Origin: Candidatus Palauibacter soopunensis
GTDB taxonomy: Bacteria > Gemmatimonadota > Gemmatimonadetes > Palauibacterales > Palauibacteraceae
Direction of reading: 5' to 3'
Assembly (NCBI RefSeq): GCF_947581735.1
Contig: NZ_CANPVT010000029.1
Coordinates: 1 to 64,000 of the forward strand
DNA length: 64,000 nt
The notes under the pieces are model-generated. The model was not told the DNA's origin. It did no database searches and was given only the letters and a program-made list of their open reading frames with translations. This document shows positions 17,016 through 25,432 of the stretch, in pieces. The first letter of the stretch is position 1, and the number at the start of each line of letters is the position of its first letter. The translations under genes and the position numbers were made by a program.

Positions 17016-17372
17016 TCAGCAGTCGACGAGTTCGATTCTGTCGGGCTGGTTCGGGACCGCGCACAGGAACTCGAACGGCTCATCCCCCACGGCATCGTAG
17101 GAGTGCGGCGTCCCCGCCGGAATGTAGACGACATCCCCGGCCTTCACTTCGTGCGTTTCGTCCCCGATCGACACCCGGGCCTGGCCCCGGAGCACGTATT
17201 GCTCGTGCTCGACCGCGTTCGTGTGCAGGGGCATCCCGCCGCCGGGCTGCATGACGAAGCGCCGGAGCGCGAAGTTCGGCCCCTGGTCCGGCCCGATGAG
17301 GACCTGCGTTTCGGTGCCCGACCCGGCGGCGACCGGCGTCAGCCCGAACTCCGAGACATGTCGAACGCTCAC
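17016..17372 (-). CDS. Small cupin-domain protein
   Basis: A 118-residue single-domain cupin. Motif 1 is G(X)5HxH-like, with His50, His56 and Glu57 as likely metal ligands (PLHTNAVEHEQYVLRG). Motif 2 is VVYIPAGTPHSYDAVG with His90. Most such proteins are metal-dependent small dioxygenases, isomerases or ligand sensors. It ends 43 bp from the convergent alcohol dehydrogenase and starts 83 bp before the tRNA-Gly. No specific substrate can be assigned. Confidence 0.85.
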   Translation of the reverse strand: MSVRHVSEFGLTPVAAGSGTETQVLIGPDQGPNFALRRFVMQPGGGMPLHTNAVEHEQYVLRGQARVSIGDETHEVKAGDVVYIPAGTPHSYDAVGDEPFEFLCAVPNQPDRIELVDC

Positions 17373-17455
17373 TCGATCTTCCTCCTGGATTCCTCGTCCC
17401 GTGCGGCCCCGAAACTTGCCCGCCGGCCGGCCCCGTCGCCAGATTCGACGGCCTC

Positions 17456-17528
17456 GCGGGCGTAGCTCAGTTGGCAGAGCGTCAGCCTTCCAAGCTGAAG
17501 GTCGCCGGTTCGACCCCGGTCGCCCGCT
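17456..17528 (+). tRNA. tRNA-Gly (anticodon TCC)
   Basis: A 73-base cloverleaf. The acceptor pair is GCGGGCG/CGCCCGC with discriminator T. The D arm is GCTCAGTTGGCAGAGC, the anticodon stem TCAGC/GCTGA with loop CTTCCAA (anticodon TCC), and the T arm GCCGG-TTCGACC-CCGGT. CCA is not encoded. It stands 48 bp before the NCS2 permease gene. No integrase or attachment repeat was seen next to it. Confidence 0.95.
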
Positions 17529-17575
17529 TTGCGCGTGCGTTCGGCATCTCCGTTCCTCAACGATGGATGTGACCG

Positions 17576-19333
17576 ATGGCGTCAGAACCCCGCGACTTCA
17601 ACAACGCGATCCAGTACGAGCCCGACGAGACGCCGCCGTACCGGATCGCCATCGGTCTCGCGCTCCAGTACGTCGTGCTCACCATCGCAGCGATCGTCAT
17701 CACGGTGGCGATCGTGGTGCGGGCGGCCGGCGGCTCCGAGGACTACCTGTCGTGGGGGAGCTTCGCGGTCCTGATCGTGAGCGGCGTGACCACGGCCGTG
17801 CAGGCCGCGCGCATCGGGCGCATCGGGGCGGGGTACGTCCTCCTCATGGGGACATCGGGTGCGTTCATCGCGGCCTCCGTGACGGCGCTCGTCCAAGGCG
17901 GTCCCGCCCTCCTCGCGTCGCTGGTCATCGCCTCCTCCCTGTTCCAGTTCGTACTCTCGCGACACCTCGCGTTCCTCAGGCGGATCATCACGCCGGTGGT
18001 GGCGGGGACCGTGATCATGCTGATCGCCGTCACGATCATGCCCCTGCTGTTCGATCTTCTGCGCCAGGTGCCGGAGGGCTCACCTCCGCTGGCGGCGCCG
18101 GTGACGGCGGGCGCGACCGTGCTCGCGACGCTGCTCATCGTGCTCCGGGGCAGCGGCGTCATGCGGCTGTGGGGTCCGGTGATCGGCATCTTCGTCGGGT
18201 GCGTGGCGGCCGTGTCGTTCGGCATCTACGACTTCGAGCGCGTGGCGGCCGCGGGGTGGGTCGGTCTCCCGGCGGGCGGCTGGCCCGGCTTCGGCTTCAG
18301 CCTCGGCCCCGCCTTCTGGGCGCTGCTGCCGACGTTCGTGTTCGTGACGCTGATCGGCGCGATCGAGACCGTGGGCGACGCCGTGGCCATTCAGCGCGTG
18401 TCCTGGCGGCGCAGCCGAGCCACCGACTTCGGAGCGGTGCAGGGCGCGGTCGCCGCCGATGGCCTCGGCAACCTGCTGTCGGGGCTGCTGAGCACCGTCC
18501 CCAACACGACTTATTCGTCGAGCATCTCGCTGGCGGAGATCACGGGCGTCGCGGCGCGCCGCGTGGGCGTGTTCATCGGCCTGACCTTCTGCGCGCTGGC
18601 GTTCCTGCCGAAGATCGCGGCGATCGTTCTCGCCATCCCGGACCCGGTCATCGCCGCCTACGGGTTCGTTCTGATTGCGATCCTGTTCGTCATCGGGGCG
18701 CGGGTCGTCATCCAGGACGGCATCGACTATCGGAAGGCGGCGATCGTCGGCGTGTCGTTCTGGGCCGGCGTCGCGTTCCAGGAGGGCGCGCTCTTCAACG
18801 AGTACCTGAGCCCGGGGCTGGCGCCGCTGCTCGAGAACGGGATGACCGCGGGGGGTCTCGTCGCGATCCTCCTCACGGCGCTGCTCGAGCTCACGGGCTC
18901 CCGGCCCCTGCGCGTCGAGACGACGCTGAATGTGGAGGCGCTCCCTGCCATCCGGAACTTCCTCGACAAGTTCTCCATCCGGCGCAAGTGGCAGATGGAG
19001 ATGAGCGACCGGCTGCTGCAGGCGGCGGAGGAGACGCTGCTGCTCCTGCTGGAGGCGGCGAAGGAAGGGGAAGACGCAGGAGATCGGCGGCTGCGCGTCA
19101 TGGCCCGCAAGTGGGGGACCGGGGCCGAACTGGAGTTCATCTCGGCTGGCGGCGCGGGGAACATCGAGGACCAGATCGCCGTTCTGGCCAGCCACGGCAC
19201 GGCGGAAGTGCAGGAGCACGAAATCTCGCTCCGCATTCTGCAGCACCTGGCCACGTCCGTGAGGCACCAGAAATACCACGACGCGGACATCGTGACCGTT
19301 CACATCGAAGGCCCCGCACGCGGTGGAGGCTAG
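17576..19333 (+). CDS. NCS2 nucleobase permease with C-terminal ATPase-like domain
   Basis: A 585-residue protein. Residues ~25-440 are a 12-14 helix uracil/xanthine permease of the NCS2 family. Signature regions are AIETVGDAVAIQR near 262-275 and GLLSTVPNTTYSSSISL near 303-320, the latter corresponding to the conserved substrate-site segment after helix 8. Residues ~455-580 are a soluble tail. It has LQAAEETLLLLLEAA, ELEFISAGGAGNIEDQIAVL and ISLRILQHLATSVRHQKYHDADIVTVHI, which resembles a GHKL/anti-sigma-kinase-type ATPase fold. The ATP-lid glycines are poorly conserved, so nucleotide binding is uncertain. It stands alone after the tRNA-Gly and is convergent with an amidohydrolase 8 bp away. 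Confidence 0.85.
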   Translation: MASEPRDFNNAIQYEPDETPPYRIAIGLALQYVVLTIAAIVITVAIVVRAAGGSEDYLSWGSFAVLIVSGVTTAVQAARIGRIGAGYVLLMGTSGAFIAASVTALVQGGPALLASLVIASSLFQFVLSRHLAFLRRIITPVVAGTVIMLIAVTIMPLLFDLLRQVPEGSPPLAAPVTAGATVLATLLIVLRGSGVMRLWGPVIGIFVGCVAAVSFGIYDFERVAAAGWVGLPAGGWPGFGFSLGPAFWALLPTFVFVTLIGAIETVGDAVAIQRVSWRRSRATDFGAVQGAVAADGLGNLLSGLLSTVPNTTYSSSISLAEITGVAARRVGVFIGLTFCALAFLPKIAAIVLAIPDPVIAAYGFVLIAILFVIGARVVIQDGIDYRKAAIVGVSFWAGVAFQEGALFNEYLSPGLAPLLENGMTAGGLVAILLTALLELTGSRPLRVETTLNVEALPAIRNFLDKFSIRRKWQMEMSDRLLQAAEETLLLLLEAAKEGEDAGDRRLRVMARKWGTGAELEFISAGGAGNIEDQIAVLASHGTAEVQEHEISLRILQHLATSVRHQKYHDADIVTVHIEGPARGGG

Positions 19334-19341
19334 CTGCTAGA

Positions 19342-20664
19342 TCAGGGGACGAGACCGTCCGCGGTGGCGAGCAGTCGGTCGCGGTCGAGCACCTCGCCGC
19401 CGAGGATCACGGCGTGCACGCGGCGGGCATTGGCGATGTCCTCGAGCGGACTGGCGTCGAACAGCACGATGTCGGCCAGCATGCCGTGCGCCAGCGTACC
19501 CCTGTCGGGCAGCCGCAGCGCCTCCGCGCCCATCCGTGTCGCGGCGATCAGCGTCTCCGCCGGCGTCATGCCCGCTTCCACGTGGGTTTCCATCTCGCGC
19601 TGGTAGGCGAGCCCCGGGGGTGCGTTGGCCACCAGGCCGTGCGAGCCCATCGTGACGGGTCCGCCGGCCTTCGCGTAGCGCACGGTGAACGCGGCCATGT
19701 TCCGCATCGCCGCCCACTGCACCTCGCGGCCTTCCTCGCTGAACTCCGGCTCGAAGACGGCCAGCGTGCCGTCCAGGTTCACGTTGCGTTCCAGCATGAG
19801 TTCGATGAGCGCGTCGGCGCGCGGTCCGGCGGGATCCAGCGCCGCCCACAGCGCGAATCCTCCCTCGCCCCGATGGATGCTCTCGCGCAGCACCGCCTGC
19901 CGGAACTCCTCCGCCCGCTTCGGCGAGACGAGCGCCCGGCCCACGGACCTCGTGTGTTCGATTCCATCCATCCCCAGCCGGATCGCGGCCACGGGGTCGA
20001 CGATCTCGAGGTGGCCGTGGACCGGCACGTTGCGGCGGTCGGCCTCCTCGATGATGGCGGCGACCTGCGCAAGCGAGAGCCGGAAGTACACCTTCAGCGA
20101 CGTCGCCCCGCGATCCATCAGTTCGTTTGCCGCCACCCGCGCGTCCATCTCGTCCAGCAGGACGCGGGAGATCGTGGGATAGGCCGTGTCCCTCCCGTCG
20201 AGGATCGGCCCGGAATAGAGAAGCCGTGGCGCCGGCAGCCCCATCGCCCCCACCGCATCGAGCCAGGCTTCGTTGTCCGCGATCCACTGCCCCATCTCCC
20301 GCTGCGTGGTGACGCCGTTGGCCAGGAAGAGGAGTGGCAGTTCCGGGTTCGCGTCGGTCCCCGTCCCGTCGATCGAGGCATGCGGGCCCGGCGAGTAATG
20401 GAAGTGGAGGTCGATGAACCCCGGCGTGAGGAACTTGCCGGACGCATCTATCCGCTGGGCCCCGTCGGGGATCTCGACCTGTCCGGCCGGCCCGATCCGC
20501 TCGACCCGGTCTCCCCGGACGAGCACGGTCGCGTTCTCGTGAACGGCGCCCGTGCCGTCGAAAACCGTGCCTCCCTCGATCGCCAGCCACCGTTCCTGCG
20601 CGGGGAGGGAAGTCGCAGCGACCAACATCCAGCCAAGGACCAGCGGGGCTCTGGCAGCGCGCAC
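19342..20664 (-). CDS. Secreted amidohydrolase (imidazolonepropionase/prolidase-like)
   Basis: A 440-residue metal-dependent hydrolase. GTG 20664 was chosen because AGGAG lies seven bases upstream and a signal peptide (LVLGWMLVAATSLPAQE) follows; the open frame further upstream is antisense to the neighbour. The metal motif is His87-x-His89 (FIDLHFHYSP). Later features are Lys in TSLKVYFRLS (possible bridging carboxylysine position), VPVHGHLE, DGIEHTRSVG and MGSHGLVAN. The C-terminal segment MLADIVLFDASPLEDIANAR is the small beta domain. Such enzymes clip acyl-amino acids or dipeptides in the periplasm. It diverges from a second amidohydrolase, with 108 bp between the starts. Confidence 0.87.
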   Translation of the reverse strand: MRAARAPLVLGWMLVAATSLPAQERWLAIEGGTVFDGTGAVHENATVLVRGDRVERIGPAGQVEIPDGAQRIDASGKFLTPGFIDLHFHYSPGPHASIDGTGTDANPELPLLFLANGVTTQREMGQWIADNEAWLDAVGAMGLPAPRLLYSGPILDGRDTAYPTISRVLLDEMDARVAANELMDRGATSLKVYFRLSLAQVAAIIEEADRRNVPVHGHLEIVDPVAAIRLGMDGIEHTRSVGRALVSPKRAEEFRQAVLRESIHRGEGGFALWAALDPAGPRADALIELMLERNVNLDGTLAVFEPEFSEEGREVQWAAMRNMAAFTVRYAKAGGPVTMGSHGLVANAPPGLAYQREMETHVEAGMTPAETLIAATRMGAEALRLPDRGTLAHGMLADIVLFDASPLEDIANARRVHAVILGGEVLDRDRLLATADGLVP

Positions 20665-20772
20665 GGTGAAGCTCCTGTGGTCAGGAAGGTTCTCGAGGGG
20701 ACGCGGGTCTTTCCGGCCTCCGCGGCCGCATCTACGCTGAGGAAGATCACGACTCGGCACAAGGAGAACATC

Positions 20773-22239
20773 ATGCCCGAAGGAGCGTCTCTTCGCGGCG
20801 CATGGCTTCGTCGCGGATTCCTGTCGGCGCTCGCGGCGCCCCTGTTCGGCCTCGGCCAGACCGCGGCGCAGGACCGCGACGCGCTCTCCGACGAGGTCCG
20901 ATCCTATCTCCGCGTCTCCGCGCCGGTCGTGGCGCTCGAAAACGTGCTCCTGTTCGACGGCACCGGCGGACCTGCACGCTCGGGACAGACTATCGTCATC
21001 CGCGGAAACCGGATCGAGAGCGTCGGCGGGGCCGGCGAGGTCGAGATACCCCCGGGTGCCGAGCGGCTGGACCTGGAAGGCCACTCGGTCATGCCGGGGA
21101 TGGTCGGCCTCCACAACCACATGTTCTACTACCAGTCCACGCCGCGCGCCTCGCAGATGCAGTACTCCGGTCCGCGCCTCTATCTCGGGGCCGGGGTCAC
21201 CACGGTGCGGACAACGGGGAGCGTCGCCCCGTACCAGGATCTCTCGCTCAAGGGATCCATCGAGCGCGGAGAGACGCCGGGCCCCCGCCTCCTCATCACC
21301 GCCCCTTATGTCATCAGCCCGGGTCCCGACGAGCGGCTCCGGGATCTCGGGATGTACGCGATCCGCGACGAGGAGGCGGCGCGCCGGTACGTGCGCTACT
21401 GGGCCGCGGAGGGGGCGGAGTGGATCAAGGCCTACACGCAGATCACGCGCGAGGCGCTCGCCACGATCATCGACGAGGCGCACCTCCAGGGCATGAAGGT
21501 GACGGCGCACCTGTGCTCGGTGGGCTTCCGCGAGGCGACGGCGATGGGGATCGACAACCTCGAGCACGGCCTGTGGGCCAACTCCGAGTACGACACCACG
21601 CGTGAACCGGACCGGTGCAGCCCCAACTACCAGCGAAGCATCGCCGAACTGGACATGGACGACCCCCGCGTGGCCGAGACGATCTCCGAGATGGTCGCCG
21701 CCGGCGTCGCCATGACCTCGACGGTGGCCGTCGCCGAGCAGGCCACGCCGCTCGTGCCCGACCTCACGGCGCGCGACCTGGAGGCGCTTCCGGATCATGT
21801 CGTGGAGGCGGAGATGGAGCGGCGATCGATCTTCCGGACGACGGAGATGCCGTGGATGATCGACCTGTTCGAGAACATGCTCGACTTCGAACTCGCGTTC
21901 GTGGAGGCGGGAGGCGTGCTGGCGGCGGGAGTGGACCCGGCCTGGGGCGCCCTACCCGGCTACGGCGACCAGCGGAACTTCGAGATTCTCGTCGAAGCGG
22001 GCTTTGCAACGGCCGATGCCGTACGGATCGTGAGCGCGAACGGAGCGGAAATTCTCGGCCTCGACAGCGAACTGGGGACCGTCGCACCGGGCAAGCTCGC
22101 CGACCTGGTCGTGATCGAGGGCGACATCGAACTCCGGCCCTCCGACATCCGCAACGTCCGCATCGTGTTCAAGGACGGCCTCGGTTACGACCCGGACAGG
22201 CTCACCGCCGCCGTCGCCGGCCAGGTCGGCGTCCGCTGA
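20773..22239 (+). CDS. Secreted amidohydrolase with HNH metal motif
   Basis: A 488-residue amidohydrolase. AAGGAG lies seven bases before the ATG. A Tat-like or Sec signal follows (LRRGFLSALAAPLFGLGQTAAQ). The first metal pair is His114-x-His116 (GLHNHM) rather than the usual HxH after Asp. Further landmarks are WIKAYTQITREAL (Lys candidate for carboxylation), VTAHLCS, DNLEHGLWA and GVDPAWGALPGYGDQRNFEILVEAGF. It ends KLADLVVIEGDIE. It is probably a periplasmic peptidase/deacylase, but from a different subfamily from its divergent neighbour. A convergent third amidohydrolase begins 10 bp downstream. Confidence 0.86.
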   Translation: MPEGASLRGAWLRRGFLSALAAPLFGLGQTAAQDRDALSDEVRSYLRVSAPVVALENVLLFDGTGGPARSGQTIVIRGNRIESVGGAGEVEIPPGAERLDLEGHSVMPGMVGLHNHMFYYQSTPRASQMQYSGPRLYLGAGVTTVRTTGSVAPYQDLSLKGSIERGETPGPRLLITAPYVISPGPDERLRDLGMYAIRDEEAARRYVRYWAAEGAEWIKAYTQITREALATIIDEAHLQGMKVTAHLCSVGFREATAMGIDNLEHGLWANSEYDTTREPDRCSPNYQRSIAELDMDDPRVAETISEMVAAGVAMTSTVAVAEQATPLVPDLTARDLEALPDHVVEAEMERRSIFRTTEMPWMIDLFENMLDFELAFVEAGGVLAAGVDPAWGALPGYGDQRNFEILVEAGFATADAVRIVSANGAEILGLDSELGTVAPGKLADLVVIEGDIELRPSDIRNVRIVFKDGLGYDPDRLTAAVAGQVGVR

Positions 22240-22249
22240 CCGACCGACG

Positions 22250-24070
22250 TTAGCGGATCTCCAGATCGTCCAGTTCGAAGGCGAACGATCCGAGCGGGGC
22301 CTGGGCCACGAAGGCGAGGCCGGCGATGATCGACGGGTCCGCGGTGGCGAAGTTCTCGAGCGGGATCTCGACGACGGCCCACTCCGAGCCGGCGACGAAG
22401 GGGACCGTGGGCGGCACGGTGGCCGCCGCCCCCGCGCCGAACAGCATCACGGTGTAGCTGCGTCCGTCTCCGCGGGTGCGGAAGCGCAGGACGCTGCGGC
22501 CGGAGAAATCGACCGCCTGCATCGGTTGGTCGCCGAGGAACCAGATCGCGCCCGCCCACGGGAAGGCGAACCCTGTCCGGGTCTCGCCGCGCACGACGAG
22601 CGCCCCCTCCTCCACGGCGAGATCCGCCGTGGAAGCGCCCCCGTTCATCGCGTCCGTCGTCACCTGCCAGCCGAACCCGAAACCGGAGTCGAGTCCGTCC
22701 TCGAAGTCGACGACGACCGGCCCATCCGGAGCCGGTGCGATCGCCGGCGACAAGGCTGTCCCGGCGGTTTCACGCACCACCGGATAGCCGTCCTTCCAGA
22801 TCGTGACGATGTCGGCGGTGCGCGTCACGTCCTCCCCCACGTCGCCCCGCACGAGCAGAAGATCGGCGATGGTGCCCTCGGCAACGCGGCCGCGCTCGGG
22901 GACGGCGAATGCATCCGCGGCAACGGACGTAGCCGCGGCGAGCACCTCATGGCTCTCCAGGCCGGCCCGCGCGAGGAGGCGAAGCTCTCCGTGCATCGAG
23001 AGGCCGGTCGCCGTCCCGGGGTTCGGCGCGTCCGTGCCCGCGACGATCCGCACGCCCGCCGCATGGAGCCGCCGCACGTTCTCCAGCGCGACCTCGGAGT
23101 CCGGTCCCTCGGGCATCTCGAACCGGTTGCTCAGGGTCTGCCGTTGCATCGGCGAGACCAGCGATTCGTCCGTCTCGTCGAGGACGCGCAGACCGGTGGA
23201 GTCCCCGAACAGTCCCATGATCACGGAAAGGGTGGGGACGACGAAAACGCCCGTCCGGGCGAAGCTGCGAGCGTCCTCCTCGGAGATCGCGGCGTCAAAC
23301 CAGGTGTGGACCAGGCCATCGGCCCCGAGCGAGACCGCCTCCAGCGCCGCTTCAAGGTCGCTGACGTGGACGACGGCCAGCAGCCCCTCGTCGTGAGCGG
23401 CGGCGATGAGCGCCGCAATCGTCTCGCGCTCCAGAGAGGGGATCTCGCCGCGGTAGGCGCTTCCATCCTCGGAAACGATCTTGATCCAGTCGGAACCCTC
23501 CTCCTTCCGCGCCCGCACCCAGGCGGCGGCGCCCTCCGGTCCCGTGAGCGGCTCCACGCGCAGCCCGAACTGTGTGCCGTGACCGCCGGGCGCCGTCGCC
23601 AGCATGCCGGCGGAGAAGAGATCGGCTTCGGCCGTCCGCGCGATGTCATCTCGGGCCGTTCTCGCTCCCGCCAGGAGGCCGGAGTCCGTGAACTGGTCGA
23701 GCACTGAGGTCACGCCGAAGCGCAGTGCGTCACCCAGCGTCCCGCCGAACGTGTGGACGTGGCCGTCGATGAAGCCGGGGAGCAGCGTATGTCCGCGGCC
23801 ATCGACGCGGGGCAGATCGTCCGGCAGTTCGAGGCCCGAGCCGACGCGTCGGATTCGGCCATCCTCGACCCAGACATCGTGTTGTCGCCTGAAGGTTTCG
23901 CCGTCGAACAGCGTCACATCCACGATCGCGAAGCTCTCCTCCGGCGCCTCCTGTCCCGAGGCCACCGCGCCACGCGGTATCGAGAGGGGTGCCGATACAA
24001 CGATCAGGGCCGCCACCGCAGCCAGGAGAACCCAGATCTTTCGGCCTGACGATCCGTCGTTCCTGTTCAT
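22250..24070 (-). CDS. Amidohydrolase fused to a CIA30-like domain
   Basis: 606 residues. An N-terminal signal anchor (IWVLLAAVAALIVVSAPLS) is followed by an amidohydrolase at ~45-435, with His104-x-His106 (FIDGHVHTFG), DWIKIVSEDGSAYRGEIP, LLAVVHVS, DGLVHTWFD and GTDAPNPGTATG. From ~450 to the end is a beta-sandwich with VVDFEDGLDSGFGFGWQVTTD, GALVVRGETRTGF, RFRTRGDGRSYTVMLFG and IAGLAFVAQAPLGSFAFELD. That is the pattern of the CIA30/galactose-binding-like fold. The fusion may tether the hydrolase to a polymer or partner. The family normally lacks this tail. It starts 14 bp after the Fic gene, in the same direction. Confidence 0.87.
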   Translation of the reverse strand: MNRNDGSSGRKIWVLLAAVAALIVVSAPLSIPRGAVASGQEAPEESFAIVDVTLFDGETFRRQHDVWVEDGRIRRVGSGLELPDDLPRVDGRGHTLLPGFIDGHVHTFGGTLGDALRFGVTSVLDQFTDSGLLAGARTARDDIARTAEADLFSAGMLATAPGGHGTQFGLRVEPLTGPEGAAAWVRARKEEGSDWIKIVSEDGSAYRGEIPSLERETIAALIAAAHDEGLLAVVHVSDLEAALEAVSLGADGLVHTWFDAAISEEDARSFARTGVFVVPTLSVIMGLFGDSTGLRVLDETDESLVSPMQRQTLSNRFEMPEGPDSEVALENVRRLHAAGVRIVAGTDAPNPGTATGLSMHGELRLLARAGLESHEVLAAATSVAADAFAVPERGRVAEGTIADLLLVRGDVGEDVTRTADIVTIWKDGYPVVRETAGTALSPAIAPAPDGPVVVDFEDGLDSGFGFGWQVTTDAMNGGASTADLAVEEGALVVRGETRTGFAFPWAGAIWFLGDQPMQAVDFSGRSVLRFRTRGDGRSYTVMLFGAGAAATVPPTVPFVAGSEWAVVEIPLENFATADPSIIAGLAFVAQAPLGSFAFELDDLEIR

Positions 24071-24084
24071 GAAACCTCGCGGAG

Positions 24085-25281
24085 CTACGCCCGGACGGGG
24101 AGGAACTGCTGCATCATGCGGACGGGCGCGCGGTATTCGCCCCCGTCCCTCTCGAGCAGATCATTGGCCATGAGCCAGTTCAGGTCCCGCGTGAGCGTCT
24201 TTGTGGTCTTGGTGGAATAGAGACGCGCCAAGCCTGGAGCGAGGTCGGGAATGTCGCGCTTCCTCGCCGGCTCTGCGTGCCGTCCCAGAGCGAGGACCAC
24301 TTCCCGGCGCCGGTTCATGGCGGGTGAGCGACGTCGCTGTCCGAACGTCCAGTACACGTAGTGTTCCCATGCCAGCCATGACTGGACCCCTTCCATGTAA
24401 CGACACTGTTCCTCGAGGCCGTCCAGAAACCCCTGAAGCGAATAGACGACGAACCCGAGTGCATCCCCGCGGCCCGCGTTGGCGCGGCTCGAACGATCGA
24501 GCTGCCGGTAGTATTCCGCGCGAGTGAGATTGTAGTGGTTGCTCAGGAGATGTGTGGCGGGGGAGGGGACCCCCGCGCGAGCCAGGATGAGGAACTCGGT
24601 GAGCCGCGCCGTACGACCGTTCCCATCGCCGAAGGGATGGATCCAGGCGATGTACAGGTGTGCGAAAACCGCTCGCAGAACCGCCACTGCGATCGCACTG
24701 CCCAGGTGCTCCTCGAGGTCCGGCCAGACTACGTCGCCCTCCAGCCATTCACACAGCCGTTCGAGGAGAAACAGGCAGTCTTCCCGCGGCGCACCCGAAT
24801 ATCTTGCGACCCCAACGGAGAACGTGGGCACCTCTCCCGGAACGACTCCTTCTTCCAGGTGCTCCTCCAACCCCGCGAGGACGAGGCGGTTCGCCTCCCG
24901 GATCCAGTCTGGAGTGAGGCGTGGAGGTTCGCCGACGGTGATCCGCCGAAAAATGTCTTCGCAGGCACGAAGGACGTTGTCGACTTCCTGACCCAGGTAC
25001 TCCTGCGAGATTGGAAGTTCGAGTTGTCCGTCGAGTCTGTCCCGAACCTGTTCTTCGGTAAGCGTGTTCCCCTCGATGGCCGTCGTCGCGCGGGCACCCT
25101 TGATGAGGTAGAGCTTGTGCATCTCGGCTGCCGCGGCGGGAGGCAGCACCGCCCGGGCGACCTGCTCGCAGCGAGCCGCCACCTGTCCGAGCAGGGACCA
25201 CAACTGGGGCGTGGCTCGCTCCGGACCCGCGCGAAAACTGATCCACGGGTGACTCCGTTCGTACCGACGCTCGTCCGTCAT
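24085..25281 (-). CDS. Fic-domain protein (class II, wHTH tail)
   Basis: A 398-residue Fic protein, an AMP-transferase that modifies target proteins with ATP. The core motif HPFGDGNGR is complete at residues 215-223, with catalytic His215. An N-terminal inhibitory helix with TAIEGN (residues 67-72) carries the Glu that blocks ATP, so it is self-inhibited (class II). The N-terminal ~55 residues match the DUF4172/Fic_N type (RRYERSHPWISFRAG). The C-terminal ~80 residues (RKRDIPDLAPGLARLYSTKTTKTLTRDLNWLMANDLL) look like a winged helix that could bind DNA. Three repeats at 12-bp spacing lie 43-71 bp upstream of the start. No antitoxin gene is adjacent. Confidence 0.92.
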   Translation of the reverse strand: MTDERRYERSHPWISFRAGPERATPQLWSLLGQVAARCEQVARAVLPPAAAAEMHKLYLIKGARATTAIEGNTLTEEQVRDRLDGQLELPISQEYLGQEVDNVLRACEDIFRRITVGEPPRLTPDWIREANRLVLAGLEEHLEEGVVPGEVPTFSVGVARYSGAPREDCLFLLERLCEWLEGDVVWPDLEEHLGSAIAVAVLRAVFAHLYIAWIHPFGDGNGRTARLTEFLILARAGVPSPATHLLSNHYNLTRAEYYRQLDRSSRANAGRGDALGFVVYSLQGFLDGLEEQCRYMEGVQSWLAWEHYVYWTFGQRRRSPAMNRRREVVLALGRHAEPARKRDIPDLAPGLARLYSTKTTKTLTRDLNWLMANDLLERDGGEYRAPVRMMQQFLPVRA

Positions 25282-25323
25282 CCCGCCTTCCTGCCTATGC
25301 AGCAGAGATTATGTGTCGATTTT

Positions 25324-25352
25324 TGTCCATCAATATGTCCAGCGATGTGTCC
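25324..25352. promoter_or_regulatory. Three TGTCC repeats at exact 12-bp periodicity upstream of fic
   Basis: TGTCC occurs at 25324, 25336 and 25348; on the fic strand this is TGGACA repeated every 12 bases. A partial TGTCG copy is at 25314. The block is AT-rich relative to its surroundings and lies 43-71 bp before the fic start. It probably forms an operator read by a repeating DNA-binding protein, perhaps the winged-helix tail of the Fic protein itself. Confidence 0.6.
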
Positions 25353-25432
25353 AGATTATGGTCTCGTTTCGCGCCATGTGCAAACCGCCGACTCAACGCG
25401 CCCCGGCCCTCCTCGCGGATCAGGCTGCGGGA

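Noticed and set aside
17456-17528. tRNA-Gly as the integration site of an element
   Set aside because: No integrase lies next to it, and no repeat of its 3' end was seen in the window.
17221-22239. A 1,672-codon plus-strand frame passing through the tRNA-Gly, permease and opposed amidohydrolase
   Set aside because: Only its last 488 codons form a real protein, starting at 20773 with AAGGAG upstream. The rest is stop-free shadow.
25314-25352. Repeats upstream of fic as a possible mini-CRISPR
   Set aside because: The repeated unit is only 5-6 bp with 6-7 bp between copies, far too short for CRISPR repeats and spacers. An operator is more likely.
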